64,000 bases of DNA from Pleurotus ostreatus/Saccharomyces cerevisiae fusant (lineage: Eukaryota; Opisthokonta). The stretch is from assembly GCA_024196135.1 (NCBI GenBank), contig JAMQCK010000070.1:37200-101199 (forward strand), written 5' to 3'. A program made the translations under genes and the position numbers. The stretch's first letter is position 1, and every line of letters starts with the position of its first letter. Below, piece after piece: positions 49,074 to 61,473 of the stretch. Below the pieces are notes generated by a model. It made no database searches and was not told the origin of the DNA. It was given only the letters and a program-made list of their open reading frames with translations.

Positions 49074-51807
49074 ATGCCCGTCTCGCGCAGAGGATCCGGC
49101 TCCGTGACGCTCCCCTCGGGGCAGAGCATCACCATCCACCACCGCACGACCGAGGAGCCCGGCGAGGACCTCCCGCACGCGACGAAGAAGACGATGGCGG
49201 ACCACCTCAGGAAGTTCGAGAGCCTCTTCACGTTGACGCCGCAGCGCATGCGGATGATTGTCGATGCGTTCAAGGTAAAGAGGGCATGGCGTTGCTCAGG
49301 GGAACAGTGGTGGACTGACAATCGCGCGTTAGGACACCCTCGATCTCGGACTGAAGAAGCCCGGGCAGGTTGTGCCCATGTTCCCGACCTACGTATTTGG
49401 CTGGCCGACGGGAGATGTGCGTGGCGCGACGTGAACCTCTGACGCCCTCTAACATGTCCCCAGGAAACCGGCGACTTCCTCGCGCTCGATCTCGGGGGCA
49501 CCAACTTGCGCGTGTGCCTCGTCACTCTCAAGGGGAACGGCCAGTTCGAGATGACGCAGTCCAAGTACCGTCTTACGGAGGAGCAGAAGCAAGGGGATGG
49601 TCAAGCACTCTTCGACTTCTGCGCAGAGTGCTTGAAGACGTTCATTGAAGGAAACTTCGACGAGGAGGAACGCCAGAAGGGTCTACACTTGCCCCTTGGC
49701 TTTACTTTCAGCTACCCATGCATCCAGGTGCGTCAGCCCTGCCTTGCGCTGCTCAAGCGATCTACTGGAATGCACTAACATTCCGAATAGGAGCGCATCG
49801 ATCACGGAGTGCTGGTACGGTGGACCAAGGTGCGTGCTTTACGATTGTTTTTGAACTACGGCTCACACCTATCATCTAGGGCTTCGGCGCCGCGAACACG
49901 GAGGGCAACGATGTCGCCGCCATGTTCAAGGAGAGCCTGAAGAAATACGTGCGCATGCTCCGCAGTTCGCCCTCGCCACAGTTATCTCACCAACCCTCAG
50001 GACCTCCCCATCAGCTTGACCGCTCTCATCAACGACACGACAGGAACGCTCATCGCGAGCCACTACGTCAACCCGTCAAGGTCTGCTTTGGCAAATGCAC
50101 CCACACCCCTTTCCCCTTCTAACTTATCCTCAGCAAGATCGCCGTCATCTTCGGTACTGGTTGCAACGCGGCGTACATGGAGAGAATCGGCAACATTGAG
50201 AAGATCAAGGTAAGCACTACACTTTGCATCTCACTCACTCTTCGCAGTTCCTCGCCCATGCCTTGACCGGCATACATTCTTCCTTACGTCATCTCTCTCT
50301 GGGGGCGTTTTCGGTGACGGGCCTGCTAACATCGCTTCGCAGGACTTGGGCTTGCCTGCCGACGCGCAGATGGCGATCAACTGCGAGTGGGGTGCGTTCG
50401 ACAGCTTCGTGCACGAGCACTTGCCGAGGACGAAGTGAGTATCATCATATGTTGATTTCGGTGCATTCGTTCTGCGCGGACAGGGTCAGCTTTCCCTACT
50501 CGTGCGAAGAGGGCTTAAGGCCTACTATGACCCCATGGGCATGTTTGGCGAAGCAGCTCGTGTCTTGCGTTATTGCTTTACGTCTTGGCGGCGTTGTAGG
50601 TTGTCCTGCAATGGTGCTTCGCCACATTCATCGACCGCGCCACAATAGGCCCGTCTGTATGCCACCCCCCTCATCTTGTTCTTGCCTCGGTCAGAGGCGA
50701 GCTCGCATGACCCCTACCCTCTATCATCCCACCTCGCTCGCAATTCACGATCAGAACAATGCGCTAACCTCCCCCAGGTACGACATCATCGTCGACGAGA
50801 GCAGCAACAAGCCGCACGAGCAGGCATTCGAGGTACGCGCATCTCATGCCGTGCCACAGAACGTAGATTTACGCGTCTATCTACTGACCTCCTCGTTTAC
50901 TTCGCACAGAAACTCATCTCGGGCCGCTACCTCGGCGAGATCATGCGCCTTGTTATCTGCGAGCTCATCGATGATGGTGTGTTGTTCCTTGGGCAGGAGA
51001 CGTGAGTACTTGTTTGGCTGTTGGGGGCACAGTGGGGAAGGAGGTGGCTGACGGTGCATCATAGGTACAAGCTGGAGTCGCCGTACGTCTTCGAGACGGC
51101 GTTCTTGAGTTTGATGGAGAGGTACGCGTCTTTGCCCAGCTCTGAATTGAGTCGCTGACGCCTGCGCCTGCTAGCGACCCTACGGACGAGCTCCTGATGA
51201 TCATAGGCATCTTCTCCCACTTCTTCGCCGTCGAGACGACGTTGGCCGAGCGCCAATTCTTCCGCGCATTGGCGAAGCTGATTGGTAAGTCTTCGTTCTC
51301 TCGTCATCCACTCGCTGGCACCTTCACTTGTCCTGCGATTGCTGATCCGTCCTGCAGGCCGTCGCGCTGCACGTCTCTCCGCTTGCGGTATCGCGTCCAT
51401 TGTGAGCAAGATGGGCTACCTGGACGAGCTGAAGGAAGGCGAGATCATCGGCGTCGGCTCGGATGGTAGCTTATATAACGTGAGTCGGGCATCCTACTTG
51501 AGGACCTGCACGCTAACAAGCGCTCGCAGAAATACCCCGCGTTCGCCGAGCGCGTCCACGAAGGCCTCGTAGACATCTTCGGCGAGAAGGGAAAGTGAGT
51601 GCCATCTTTCCGCGCGCGACGTAGACTTGCATGCTGACCGTTTCTTCAGGCAAGTCGTCACCCATCACGCCGAGGATGGAAGCGGCGTGGGCAGTGCAAT
51701 CATTGCTGGTAAGCTCCTTGCCTTGCGCTTGTTGGACGACATAGCTAACGCTCGCGCCAGCCATGACCAAGATCCGCAAGGACAAGGGCATCTTCGCAGA
51801 CGTCTAA
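49074..51807 (+). CDS. Hexokinase/glucokinase
   Basis: Cytosolic ATP-dependent phosphorylation of glucose, first step of glycolysis. About 14 short exons; the first three are 49074-49274, 49333-49416 and 49464-49727, all in phase 0. Diagnostic segments in order: FPTYVFGWPTGDETGDFLAL, the phosphate-binding LDLGGTNLRVCLV, LPLGFTFSYPCIQ, VRWTKGFGAANTEGNDV, the catalytic aspartate in ALINDTTGTLIASHY, IFGTGCNAAY, AINCEWGAF, YLGEIMRLV and a C-terminal DGSGVGSAIIAAMTKIRKD. The stop TAA is at 51805-51807. The GFGAANTEGNDV and VFGWPTG forms look closer to fungal glucokinases than to hexokinases I/II, but I cannot settle the subtype from sequence alone. The N-terminus has about 35 extra residues before the family start. 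Confidence 0.94.
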
Positions 51808-52298
51808 GGGATCTCGGCGTCGCGTTCGGGAGGGGAAATGCGAGGCAGTCGCAAAATTGTATTCTTATCCATAGACGAAGGCGCAGCAGGAGGACGGAAG
51901 GTGTAAGCAGGAGAAGCTGAAGCGGGAAGGAGACGCAGAAGCGGGATCGGAAGACGAAGCAGGAGAAGCAGAAAGAGAAGAAGCACACGAATGCGCTCTG
52001 GACGTGTTGCCTGTAGTTTGGACGCTAACAATTGTACACGCGCCTTATGCGGCGCCTAACCTCTACTTTATCATAGATGAGCAGGACGACATGTACGATG
52101 TTGTACTGAGGAAATGACAAGCAAATGTACTGTACTCGTTTGCGGGGATGGGCTCGGATTGCTTGAACGCGTCGAATGGTGCATGAATAGGGTGACTTTG
52201 TTACTTTTACCTGTCTCATCTGTCCGCTAGTCTTTCGCCGCCGATTCGCTCTGAAGGTCCTCGTAGTGTATCGACAGAGGCAAGAGGGAGCAAAAAGA
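51808..52298. other. Intergenic: hexokinase 3' flank, purine-rich tract
   Basis: A purine-rich stretch (about 51885-51990, repeated agcaggaga-like words) follows the hexokinase stop and is probably 3' UTR. Nothing else seen before the tRNA. Confidence 0.4.
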
Positions 52299-52391
52299 CG
52301 ACACCAGCAGGGTTCGAACCTGCGCGGTCAAAGACCATGAGATGTGAATAGGCATTCAAGTCTCACACCTTAACCACTCGGTCATAGTGCC
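52299..52391 (-). tRNA. tRNA-Ser (anticodon UGA) with intron
   Basis: Minus strand, 93 nt with an 11-nt intron, leaving 82 nt. The acceptor stem GGCACTA pairs with TGGTGTC, and the discriminator is G. The D arm contains GAGTGGTTAAGG. The anticodon stem TGAGA/TCTCA encloses CTTGAA then the intron TGCCTATTCAC, placed one base after the anticodon as in all nuclear tRNA introns. The long variable arm GGTC/GACC marks a class II tRNA, and the T arm is GCAGG-TTCGAAC-CCTGC. Confidence 0.92.
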
Positions 52392-52634
52392 GATAACATG
52401 ACAGTCCAAAGAGCAGGTAACGAAGTGTAGGCGTAGGGCCCTACGTTTCGACAGGCGAAAGACCTTGCAACCGTCTTGAAGGATATGAGTTAGCGCTCTA
52501 CTGTGCGAAAGAGCTGACTCTAAAGGCCTGATATCCCTGCGACGATATATATCAGGACATGAAGCATTACATTCAAGAACATAAGGCGTCTCGCGAGTAG
52601 TTGACGGGAGGTTTATGTTGGTGCGCCATGACAG

Positions 52635-53450
52635 TTAGAACAAGGATGAATTTGGCATGACGGTCTGCGAATGTGATCTGCTTAGAGCAATGAAGGGCGT
52701 CTGCTGGTGGAAACTCACGAGGTAGTCCTCAAGGTAGCGACGGACAGGTTCAATGTCTTCGTTCATGATCACGCTCCTATACTTCGTGGCCAAGGTGTCG
52801 CGGGGATGCAGGCGAAGAACAAACAAGTTCCCTGACCATCGGTGCCGGGCTTTTCCTACACACATTACATTACAAAAGGTTCAGGCAAAGACAAAAGATG
52901 GCTCACCGTTCGTGAGCCGTTGTACACAGCGATTGACCGGCGATCCATTTATCAAGGAATTATCGTCGTGGAGAAGAGCGAGGCACTGGTCTTGTTCCAA
53001 AGTAGGTCCGTTGATTCCCATCCTCTGTATCGGCACGTCGCGGACGGCGGACATCTCCGGGAAGAAGTGTTTTATCTTGGGAGAATACCAAGTAGCACCT
53101 TCGTCCTCGTCGTACTTTTTTTCGGATACGACGTCGATCAAGCGAGGCGTGTCCCCATCGACGGGGAGGAGGATCGCCTGCAGGATGTATTGACCGCCTC
53201 CCTCACCTTGCGCCGGAGCTGTCGCAGAAGTGAGGTTACAGCCAGGCTTGTGCCTTTTCCAGTCCTGTACGACGCTCTTGTCAGAGAAGAGGCCTTGAGT
53301 TCGACGCATCTTGTGTCATACCTGCGCAATATGCTCCTTGCTGCAGTAGTACACTATGCCACAGCGCGAGCAGCGCATGGACGTAGAGTTTCCACAGACG
53401 CGGCATGTCTTCTCGATTTCCTCGAGCTTTTGCAAGGGGGATGAGGCCAT
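52635..53450 (-). CDS. MYND-type zinc-finger protein A
   Basis: Four exons: 53450-53322, 53264-52907, 52855-52719 and 52664-52635, for 217 aa. The N-terminal MYND finger is complete: CRVCGNSTSMRCSRCGIVYYCSKEHIAQ, continuing across the first intron as DWKRHKPGC. MYND fingers bind proline-rich peptides, so a protein-interaction role is likely; no catalytic domain is visible. The remainder aligns with the divergent neighbour at 54301-55311, including DQCLALLHDDNSLINGSPVN versus DRRLALVHDAHFLTDGSPVN and RHRWSGNLFVLR versus AHKWCGNLLVLR. The intron positions in both genes match, so they are sister copies. Confidence 0.88.
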
Positions 53451-54300
53451 GGTGATGGGGGATGAGGCGAGGGCGTTTTGCTCAGCGGCCCTTCAAGGGC
53501 GCGGCGTATATCCAAGCAACATGTCACATACGGCTGAATGAAGTGTGATACTAGGTCACGTCTTCTAGTGTTGCGGAAAGTGCTCACGGGAACTCGCGCA
53601 GCGGTGCGTTCAAAGGCCGTAGAATGGGTCGGTAGGGTCTCAAGACGACACTGAGTCAGAGTTGAGGCACTCATCGTTGGATCGCTAGGTACACAAATTG
53701 ACTCGATGTCAGCTATGTAGACGACAGAGCGCTCAGGCTGACGGGCGAATACCGCAAGGAATTCCAAGTGGAAGTTCGAGTCAAGCTGCGTCGGCGGTTG
53801 CCAGTGATGGACGCCACGCGAGTTGCACCTGCTTCCGGATGTTCGACTTCAAACTCAACCACGATGCTATCTCAATACTCTCGCCACAATCCCGCCTGGT
53901 TGTCTATGAAGAATGCAGCGCGAGCACAGTATGGTGCGATACTCAACGGTCTCAACCCACAGTGCTTGTCGGGACCGGCCCGGGCCTGACCCACGCGCTG
54001 CCATGCGACGTTTCTCGAGTTGGTGAGAGACTCGACGAGACGCACGCTCGCGAGCAGGCACCTTTCCAACGTCAGCCTGGATGAATCAGCTTCGGAGGAC
54101 CTCTCTGCGACCATACCCAGGCCCTTGTCATGCGGCGTTCCTGTAGAACCATCGTGAAGCCCGGACGGCGGCCTTGAGCAACATATGATATCATCATCGC
54201 GCCTACATATAACGACTACGGCGCGCGCTGCGTGCCACATCCCGACACCTCGCTGACCAAGCATACCCTTGCTCGCCCTCGCTCTGCGTCGCTGCAAGCC
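53451..54300. promoter_or_regulatory. Shared upstream region of divergent MYND pair
   Basis: 850 bp between the two start codons. A palindrome-like atatgatatcat occurs at 54183-54194, with TATA-like acatata near 54205, about 95 bp before the ATG of copy B. No gene seen in it; the regulatory roles are inferred from position. Confidence 0.4.
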
Positions 54301-55311
54301 ATGCCGACGAAGACCAAGCGCCACTCTTCGCATGCGAAGGAACCGCCTGTCCCGCTGCTCGAGAGCGCGGGCACGCACTGCAATGTATGCCTCATCCCCA
54401 CTACTATGCGCTGCACGAATTGCCACAGGGTCTACTACTGCAGCGAGGATCACTACAAGACGGTATGTGACCTTTTCTTCGTTCTTCCAAGCGTGTCTCG
54501 CTCACTACCAAACCAGGACCTCAAACGCCACAACGCCGAGTGCGTCCGAATCCAGCACAGCATGTACGCCTTCGGGCAGAGCTTGCTAAAGAGCAAGCCA
54601 GCCGCCGACTCAGACGCCGTATTTTCCGACGTCTGGCACCCCCAGAACAGCGTCAGCGCCCTCCTCTTGCCCGCAGACTCCCCCGAGCCGCGCGAGGTCA
54701 AGCTCAATTGGGAGTGGATCGTCGACGTCGACGCGCCGGGCGGTGGCTACCAGAACATCCACGTGAAGCCCAAGTGGTTCGCGGAGGACGTGGCCGTGCG
54801 CAATATGTACATCGACACGCTGCCGGGGGAGAACGGCGCGATTGTGCTCCCTGAAGACCGACGGCTGGCGCTAGTGCATGATGCGCATTTCCTCACCGAC
54901 GGCTCACCCGTCAATCAGTGCATTCAGAAGCTGACAAATGGCAAGGCCGCACATAAGTGGTCAGTGTAGACTTCAGGTTCCTTGACGTCCCGGCGCTGAC
55001 CCTTTCACAGGTGTGGGAACTTGCTGGTCCTGCGCTCGAGGGCTACGGCTTGGAAGGACCACGATTACCGCGACGCGCACCCGAAGGAAGATTTAGCCGT
55101 CTTGGTGCAGTTCTTCAAGACCTTCGGACGGGAGCAGGAGGACGTATCCGATACAGAAACCACGGAAACCGTCGACGACACCGAGGCTGACGATCCTTCC
55201 CCGGTCGATGGTCAGAAGGCAAATGGCGGTCATCCAAACGGTAGGTGATCCTGTTGCATGCTGTTGAGCACATTCTGATCCTGATAATTTGTAGGCCACG
55301 CTAAGGAATGA
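54301..55311 (+). CDS. MYND-type zinc-finger protein B
   Basis: Four exons: 54301-54462, 54517-54959, 55011-55240 and 55295-55311, for 283 aa. A basic N-terminus (MPTKTKRHSSHAKE) precedes a MYND finger CNVCLIPTTMRCTNCHRVYYCSEDHYKT that continues across the intron as DLKRHNAEC. It is the sister of the minus-strand gene at 52635-53450, longer by an insert after the finger and by an acidic tail (QEDVSDTETTETVDDTEADD). Function unknown beyond likely peptide binding by the finger. The last exon encodes only five complete residues and relies on a phase-1 intron. Confidence 0.88.
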
Positions 55312-56373
55312 ACTCGCTGCGGTACTGTAACCATTGAACTTGATCCAGGCATTCCCCTATATACCACCCGACTATCGCCCGTTTCGCGGCTGTACAGTAG
55401 TCTTCACCTAGCTAATACTATATCCTACGTTGTTCGAACATCCAAATTCTCGTCTGAAGGCTGGGCCCCGGGTTCTTCGTCGGCCTTGCAGCTGCGTCCG
55501 ACCTGAAAGGGTGGCCGTGGGATAAAGCCCCTGGCGTGCCGGAAAGTTCCGGCTCAACTCTTGTTTCCTGCCTTGTTCCTCCAGCGCTTGTTGGGCGCAT
55601 GTCGTATCTTCAGTCTCTCTCGCAGAATGTCATCAGATGTCCCGAAATCCTCGAATTTACCGGATGTCGATTATCATGACGCTAGTGCGATTCAGGAATC
55701 CCGACCTCACCAACGTATGATACGGGCCAGGTGTTGAACTCGTCGCTGATATCAACCATCCCACAATTACACTCGCCCGAGGTTCTTGAAGCGCTGCGAC
55801 TAACTACCTCGTTCCTCGTTCTTTTTGCCTGCGGCATCGTCATCAACGTCGACCCAGTCAAGTCGGCCGCCGAGCATCCACCGTCTACCACGTAAAATGA
55901 CGACCATCTCCTGGGAACATAGCGGCGCGCCCGCGCCTGCGCCTGCTGATCACCAATCTACTCTCCTTGACAGAGCGTTGACGGTGGCCCGCAAATGAAA
56001 AATGGTCTTAAGACACAGCTCCAGACTTGACATGGAGACGCGCTTGTTGAAGTACTTGCCCGTGACCTTGTACGCGACTAGGAGGTTGTGCATTCTAAGG
56101 TAAGAGTACCCCATAACTCACGTTCGCATACCACTGAAGCAGTACAAGAGCCTCCAAAGATGGCCTCTGCACCGTGTGAACGACCTCGCGCGTAGACTTG
56201 GCAACTGCGCCGATGAATGAAGTCTTCTCAGGGTTTGCGTTCAGTCCACCCTTCTAGCCAGGTCATATGCCCCACCCTCGCCTCATGTTGTGATAGATGT
56301 TATGCGTCGCTGTATTAAAGAGCGACGATCCGAATGATGCTGACGATCTTCCTCCACTCCTCCTCCGTCCACC
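55312..56373. other. 1.06 kb intergenic, no gene seen
   Basis: 3' flank of MYND gene B and upstream region of the P450. Only short open frames without motifs. Confidence 0.4.
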
Positions 56374-58509
56374 ATGGCGCTGGGCTCCTCTCTCAACTCG
56401 CCCGTCATCCCCCTTCTCGTCGCGCTCTACGGCGGGCTCTACTTGTACGATCGCCGACGGCGTCGATTGCAGCTCCCCACGCCTCCTGGACCGCCTGGAC
56501 TTCCAGTCGTGGGCAACCTCTTCGATGCGCCATCTGACTTCCAGTGGGAGAAGTTCGCAGAGTGGGCGAAGGAGTATGGTGCGTTTGCAGAGGTGTACGT
56601 TGAGCGGATGCTGAAACGCGCACCCTCTGCAGATTCGGACTTGATCTACATCAATGTCGCGGGGCAAGCGATTGTCAGCCTACAATCTTTCGAGGCGTGC
56701 ATTGACCTCCTTGAGAGGCGATCAAGTATCTATTCTAGTCGGTAAGCACACTACCATCGCAGTAAGGTAATCACCAACCTGACTGGCACTCACAGCGTCG
56801 AAACCCCAATGCTCGACCTGATGGGATGGGACTTCCAGTTCTCGGCGATGAAGTACGGTGAGTGAACCTCGTCAGCAATATATTCACTCGGTCTGACATC
56901 CTTATCCAGGTCCTTACTGGCGAGTCAATCGATATTTCAGCGTGCTTCCCAGCTTACCCTATCCCAGGCGAGCGCACCGCCGTGCTTTCCATAGCGCATT
57001 CAACATCGATGCTGCCCGGCGCTTCCTCCCTCCACAGGCGAAGGCCACAAAAATGTTCCTTCGTCGCATGCTCGAAGCGTCCACTAGCTCTCTCGACAAG
57101 GAGCTGCGCTAGTATGTCATGCGCGCGCGTTGTTCATGCTTTATTTCACTGACCTCGTCCTGCCTTCTCCCAGTATGGTCGGCTCTACCATCATGGACAT
57201 CACCTACGCCATCGACGCGAAGCCAGAGCACGACCCCTACATCGACACCGCCGACATCGCGTTCCGCGAAGCTGCTAAGGCGGGCATTCCCGGCGCGTAC
57301 TTGGTCAGTATCTTCCCGTTCTTGAAGAACGTGCCCGATTGGATGCCGGGTAAGACTTTATTCCTTTCCTCCTCAATTCCTCCCTTCCTACCATTCAATT
57401 TTGTGGGGGAGTGAGTGCTGACATCTACCAGGTGCCGGGTTCAAGCGATACGCGAAGGAGTGGAAGGAGGTCACCATGAAAATGATCAACGCGCCGTACG
57501 AGGAGGCCAAACGAAAGATGGTGAGCTATTTTTTGTTGGGTCAGTGATCGAGGACTGACGCAGGCCATCAAGACCGCAGAACCGAACCGAGAATCCTTCG
57601 TCTCGCTTCTTCTGAGCAAATCTCGCGCAAAAGGCGACGGCGAAGGGGATACAGAGACCATTATCAGGAACACCGCCGCGCTGACTTACATTGGCGCTAT
57701 GGACACGGTGGGATCTATGGTCTTGCGCGAGACCCCAAGCTGATATGCCTTCCGCAGACCGTCGCCACAATTCTCAACTTCACGCTCGATATGCTCGCGA
57801 ACCCTGAAGTCCAGCGGCGCGCGCAAGCCGAGCTTGACTCCGTTCTGGAACCCGGTCGTTTACCTGAGTACGGAGACGAGGAGCGGCTGCCCTACATCAC
57901 TGCCATTATGAAGGAGACGATGCGTCTTTACCCGGTAGCGCCGATGGTGAGAATTGTTTTCTCGTCTGGCTATCATAAGCACGAGATTGACCTCTCAAAG
58001 GCGCTGCCACACCTGCACAGCGGGAAGACGGACGATGTCTACCGTGACTTTCTCATTCCTAAAGGTGCCTTCTTGATTCCCAATACTTGGTAAGTCCTTA
58101 GTGATTGCTACTTCCTTTTGCTTATACAATATATAGGGCGCTAGCGCATGATGAAGTGAGAGCGAGCGTCTACAAAACTCCTCACGCTGACGTCCCATAG
58201 AAAATGTACCCCGACCCATACGCCTACAAGCCCGAGAGGTTCCTAACCGCAGACGGCAAGCTTAACCGCGATGTCCGAGACCCCAGCCTATTCGCCTTCG
58301 GGGTACGCGCAATCTCTCTCGCCTACTTTGCTGCTCTGACACAAATCTCCCAGTTTGGCCGTCGCATCTGCCCCGGGCGGCATATGGCCCTCTCGTCTGT
58401 CTGGCACGCCATCGCATCGATTCTGCGCGTGTACAACATCGAGAAGGCGAAGCGGCCCGACGGAACCGTCATCGAGCCAGTACGCGAGTACAAGTCGTCG
58501 CTGTTGTAG
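56374..58509 (+). CDS. Cytochrome P450 monooxygenase
   Basis: Microsomal heme-thiolate oxidase, substrate unknown. About nine exons. The N-terminal anchor PVIPLLVALYGGLYLYD is followed by RRRRR and the proline hinge PPGPPGLPVVGNLF. Later motifs: YIGAMDT (I-helix oxygen-binding region), the K-helix ExxR in KETMRLYP, KPERF, and the heme loop FGRRICPGRH with its cysteine ligand, split by an intron just before FGRR. The protein ends at a TAG (58507-58509). The style resembles the basidiomycete clan often annotated as O-methylsterigmatocystin oxidoreductase-like. Odd point: after GPYWR the reading contains 15 extra residues (56923-56967) before RAHRRAFHSAF, which look like an unspliced intron. No other secondary-metabolism gene lies next to it. 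Confidence 0.9.
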
Positions 58510-58759
58510 TGCGTGTCTTCGTATGAGGCATACACGTTTAGCAGCTTGTACTAACGCAAACTTGATAGCTCTCCGGAACACTTCGAATGCCAATATATTC
58601 CTAGAAGTGCGGAGGCGGTAGCGATGATTCAGGTGACTGCAGCGCTGGTGTAGATTCGGTGGGTATAGGTGAAATACACGAAAGTGAAAGTGATCGGGAG
58701 TAAGTGCGAAAGCGAAAGTGCCCTCCGCGGCTTCCGGACTTTCTCTGATGAGTCAGCTG

Positions 58760-60994
58760 ATGGCGCCCCGGGGATGCTCGCGTGCCCCCGCATCGTCCTT
58801 CCTCTCTCCGCGCCACCTCGTACCTGCTGCTTGAATACCCCGTCAGCTATCCTCTACCCCAGTCGGTGCCTTTCGAACGCCCACAAAGCCGGTATATCGC
58901 GCCCCAAGTTCGCCCCTCCCTCCCTCCTCGCCGCCGGGCTCCTCGCCCTGTCCTCCGACTTATCAGTCGGCCCACTCTTCGTCCTCTCTTGCTGGTCCTA
59001 TCGAGAAGCGCAAGCGGCAGCTCACGGCTGGCAGCGACGAGATCCTCATCATCAGTCCGTCCGCTTCCCCGCGCATCAAGCCAAAGAAGAAGAAGGCGAA
59101 GAAGAAGAGGCAGGATTACGACGACGACGAGATCTCCGTCGTGGACGTTGTCAAGATCACACGCCAGAAGGCCGTCCGCAAGATCATCACGCTGGACACC
59201 CCACCCCCGTACTTCGACATCCCCCGCGAGACCAATGACTTTGTCTACCTCCTCGATCTCTCCGGGTCTTCAACGAATCTTCAGTATCAGGACACGAAGG
59301 GGGAAGAGCATGGGACGGCGTGGATCATCACGAACTTTGTACGTCTTTCCCCTCCCACGCCGCTTAATGAGCTGACAAGCGTACAGAACCACGACGCATT
59401 TACCTCGAAGCACAGCAAGTCCAAGCTCGTCGATGTTGCCGCTCTCGGCGTCATGTGCAAGTTCGTCGAACTCTCCTGCTCCGGTGTCTATATCTGCGAC
59501 CAGTTCGACAACGCGCAGCTCGCAGGATATGAGAGATTCGAGGTGGACGAGGAAGAGATGAAGATGCTCTTCGACCAGGAGAGGGAGGCTAGCGAGCATG
59601 CGGGGCAGTCCCTCGCGTCTCGTGCTGCTACGTTCTACAACGACGCGATGAGGTCGAAGTGCAAGGGTGACTGCACCGGCGTGCCCGTGTACCGCACGTT
59701 CAAGAGCATGCAGATGAACTTCGACGGCAAGATGGGCTTCATTGGGTGCTCCGGTTGGAAGATTGGCGACAGCCGGGGTGACCATCGCTTCCTGACGATA
59801 CCCCGGCAGTTCTGCGAGCGCATCATCCGCCTCTTATTCCAGACGGGCGGTGTACTGGACCCAGCTGATCTGACCGACGCCGACATACTCTCCTGCGCAC
59901 GCATACAGGCCCCACGTAATGGTGGCAAGGGGGCCAAGCTCTGCCGTACGTGATGACATGCCCTTTTCTTCACGCTACTCAGACTGACGACGGCCACAGC
60001 CTACCCGCATTTCAACGGTCCGGAGGTGGTCCAGGGGCAGATGGTCCACCGCAAGTGCCCGGCGAAGGGAACTATCTATATCCCTGCAGACGCGACCGAC
60101 CGTCGCGCCATCATCTCCTTCCACAATGTCCCCCATAATCATCCCCCGCCGACGCGAGCGAAACTCACTCCTCTCGGCATTCGGGGATGATCTCGTCCAG
60201 CGGTGCATGCGATCCAACAATCCCATGTTTGCGGGAAAAATCCTCGATCCCCTCGACCTCGTTCAGTACCTATTGAAGACGTGTATCACGCACTTCGAAC
60301 GCAAGCTCGACGATCTCGCCAAGACGTGTCCTGCTGACGTGATGGCAGAGATTCGTCGTTGTCAGTTCGTCAAGACTCAAGAAGAGCTTGCCGTCCTCGT
60401 CCAGTCCTACAAGAATTCGCCGTATAAGTGTGTCCGAGGTACGTGACTTGCTGAATAAAGTCTCTTTTTGTACTCATCACTCGTAGACTGGATTGTCGAT
60501 AAGGACCAGTCGCCTTGGTTCTTCCCGTCGATCAACGAGCACCTCAGCAAGATCCCCGAGCGCATCTGGTACGAAACCGATAACACCACCAATCTCAACG
60601 AGAGCGCGCACCCTTTTACCAATCAGATGACTGGGACGGGTCGGCCACTTGTCGAGTCCATTGAGCAGTACGTGCTGTATTGTTGACTTCTCTTCTTGTG
60701 CCTCATAACGTCCTCAGTGCACGTAATGCAGATCGCATGGTTCTTGATAACCTCCTGCAATGCAAGCAGAACGCGGTCCTGATCAACACCAGGAACACGT
60801 TCGCTGCACGGAGCCGTGCCAACCGCCTCCGTAACGACTCCCGCATCCGAATTATATCCCAAAAGAGCAACAAAGCGCAGGAACTCGCGGATCTGAACGA
60901 GCTTATCAAGGACGCGCAGCAGAAGAAGAAGTCGCTCACTCAGCAGGGTGTCAAGGCCCCGCGTGCGAAGAGAGGCTCCCGCGGCAGAGGATAG
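58760..60994 (+). pseudogene. Transposon-derived zinc-finger gene, core deleted
   Basis: Spliced coding segments are recognisable but the frame is broken. The 5' end is unresolved: the frame is open from about 58850 with a basic, Ser/Pro-rich, NLS-like region (RIKPKKKKAKKKRQDYDDDE) and no ATG; one upstream ATG is at 58760. Then come KCKGDC and MGFIGCSGWK, and a Cys/His module with HRKCPAKGT...FHNVPHNHPPPTRAKL, reminiscent of WRKY/GCM-type fingers of MULE-like transposases. The frame stops at 60188-60190. A +1 frame continues as FGDDLVQRCMRSNNPMFAGK, DPLDLVQYLLKTC, RIWYETDNTTNLNESAHPFT and a Lys-rich tail. I recall Agaricomycete relatives in which these two parts flank a core of several hundred residues, which is missing here. 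Introns splice in phase elsewhere. Confidence 0.6.
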
Positions 60995-61473
60995 TCCCTA
61001 TCAATATCCGGATACCGTACTATGCCCACAGGGGGTCGTGTTTCGATACGCCCCTGCCGCGCTGTCCCTGTCCGGCTGGACTTTATCTCGTTACGCACCA
61101 ACTCCGTTATTCGCGGGTTTTCCCGCTGATAATTGGTTTCCTCGATTCCCGCGCCCATTTCCTCCGATTGATGGATCGATCATGCGCCCGAGATTGACGC
61201 GTCCGCCATTGATGCGCCCGCCATTGATGCGCCCTCACGTGCATTGCTACCTGGCTGCTGTCCACTGGCGTTTTTGCCGCCGCCGCTACCACCATCGCTG
61301 TTGCCGTTGCCGAGTTCCGTATACTGTATACTGTACCTCCTTCATACAAACAAGTATCACCCCTCCTCTCCCCGCGCTTCCACCATTACAGAAGGTACTA
61401 TCAGGCGCTGACCTTATCCAGCCTTCGCTACTGCTAGGACGTGCCCCTCCATTCATCCATATGCTGGTCATTA
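60995..61473. other. Intergenic with short tandem repeat
   Basis: Around 61185-61235 the unit CCATTGATGCGCCCG occurs in about two to three imperfect tandem copies. Otherwise nothing recognisable. Confidence 0.45.

Noticed and set aside
52260..55320. Biosynthetic cluster around the P450
   Set aside because: Neighbours are MYND proteins and a transposon relic; no synthase, transporter or further oxidase is present.
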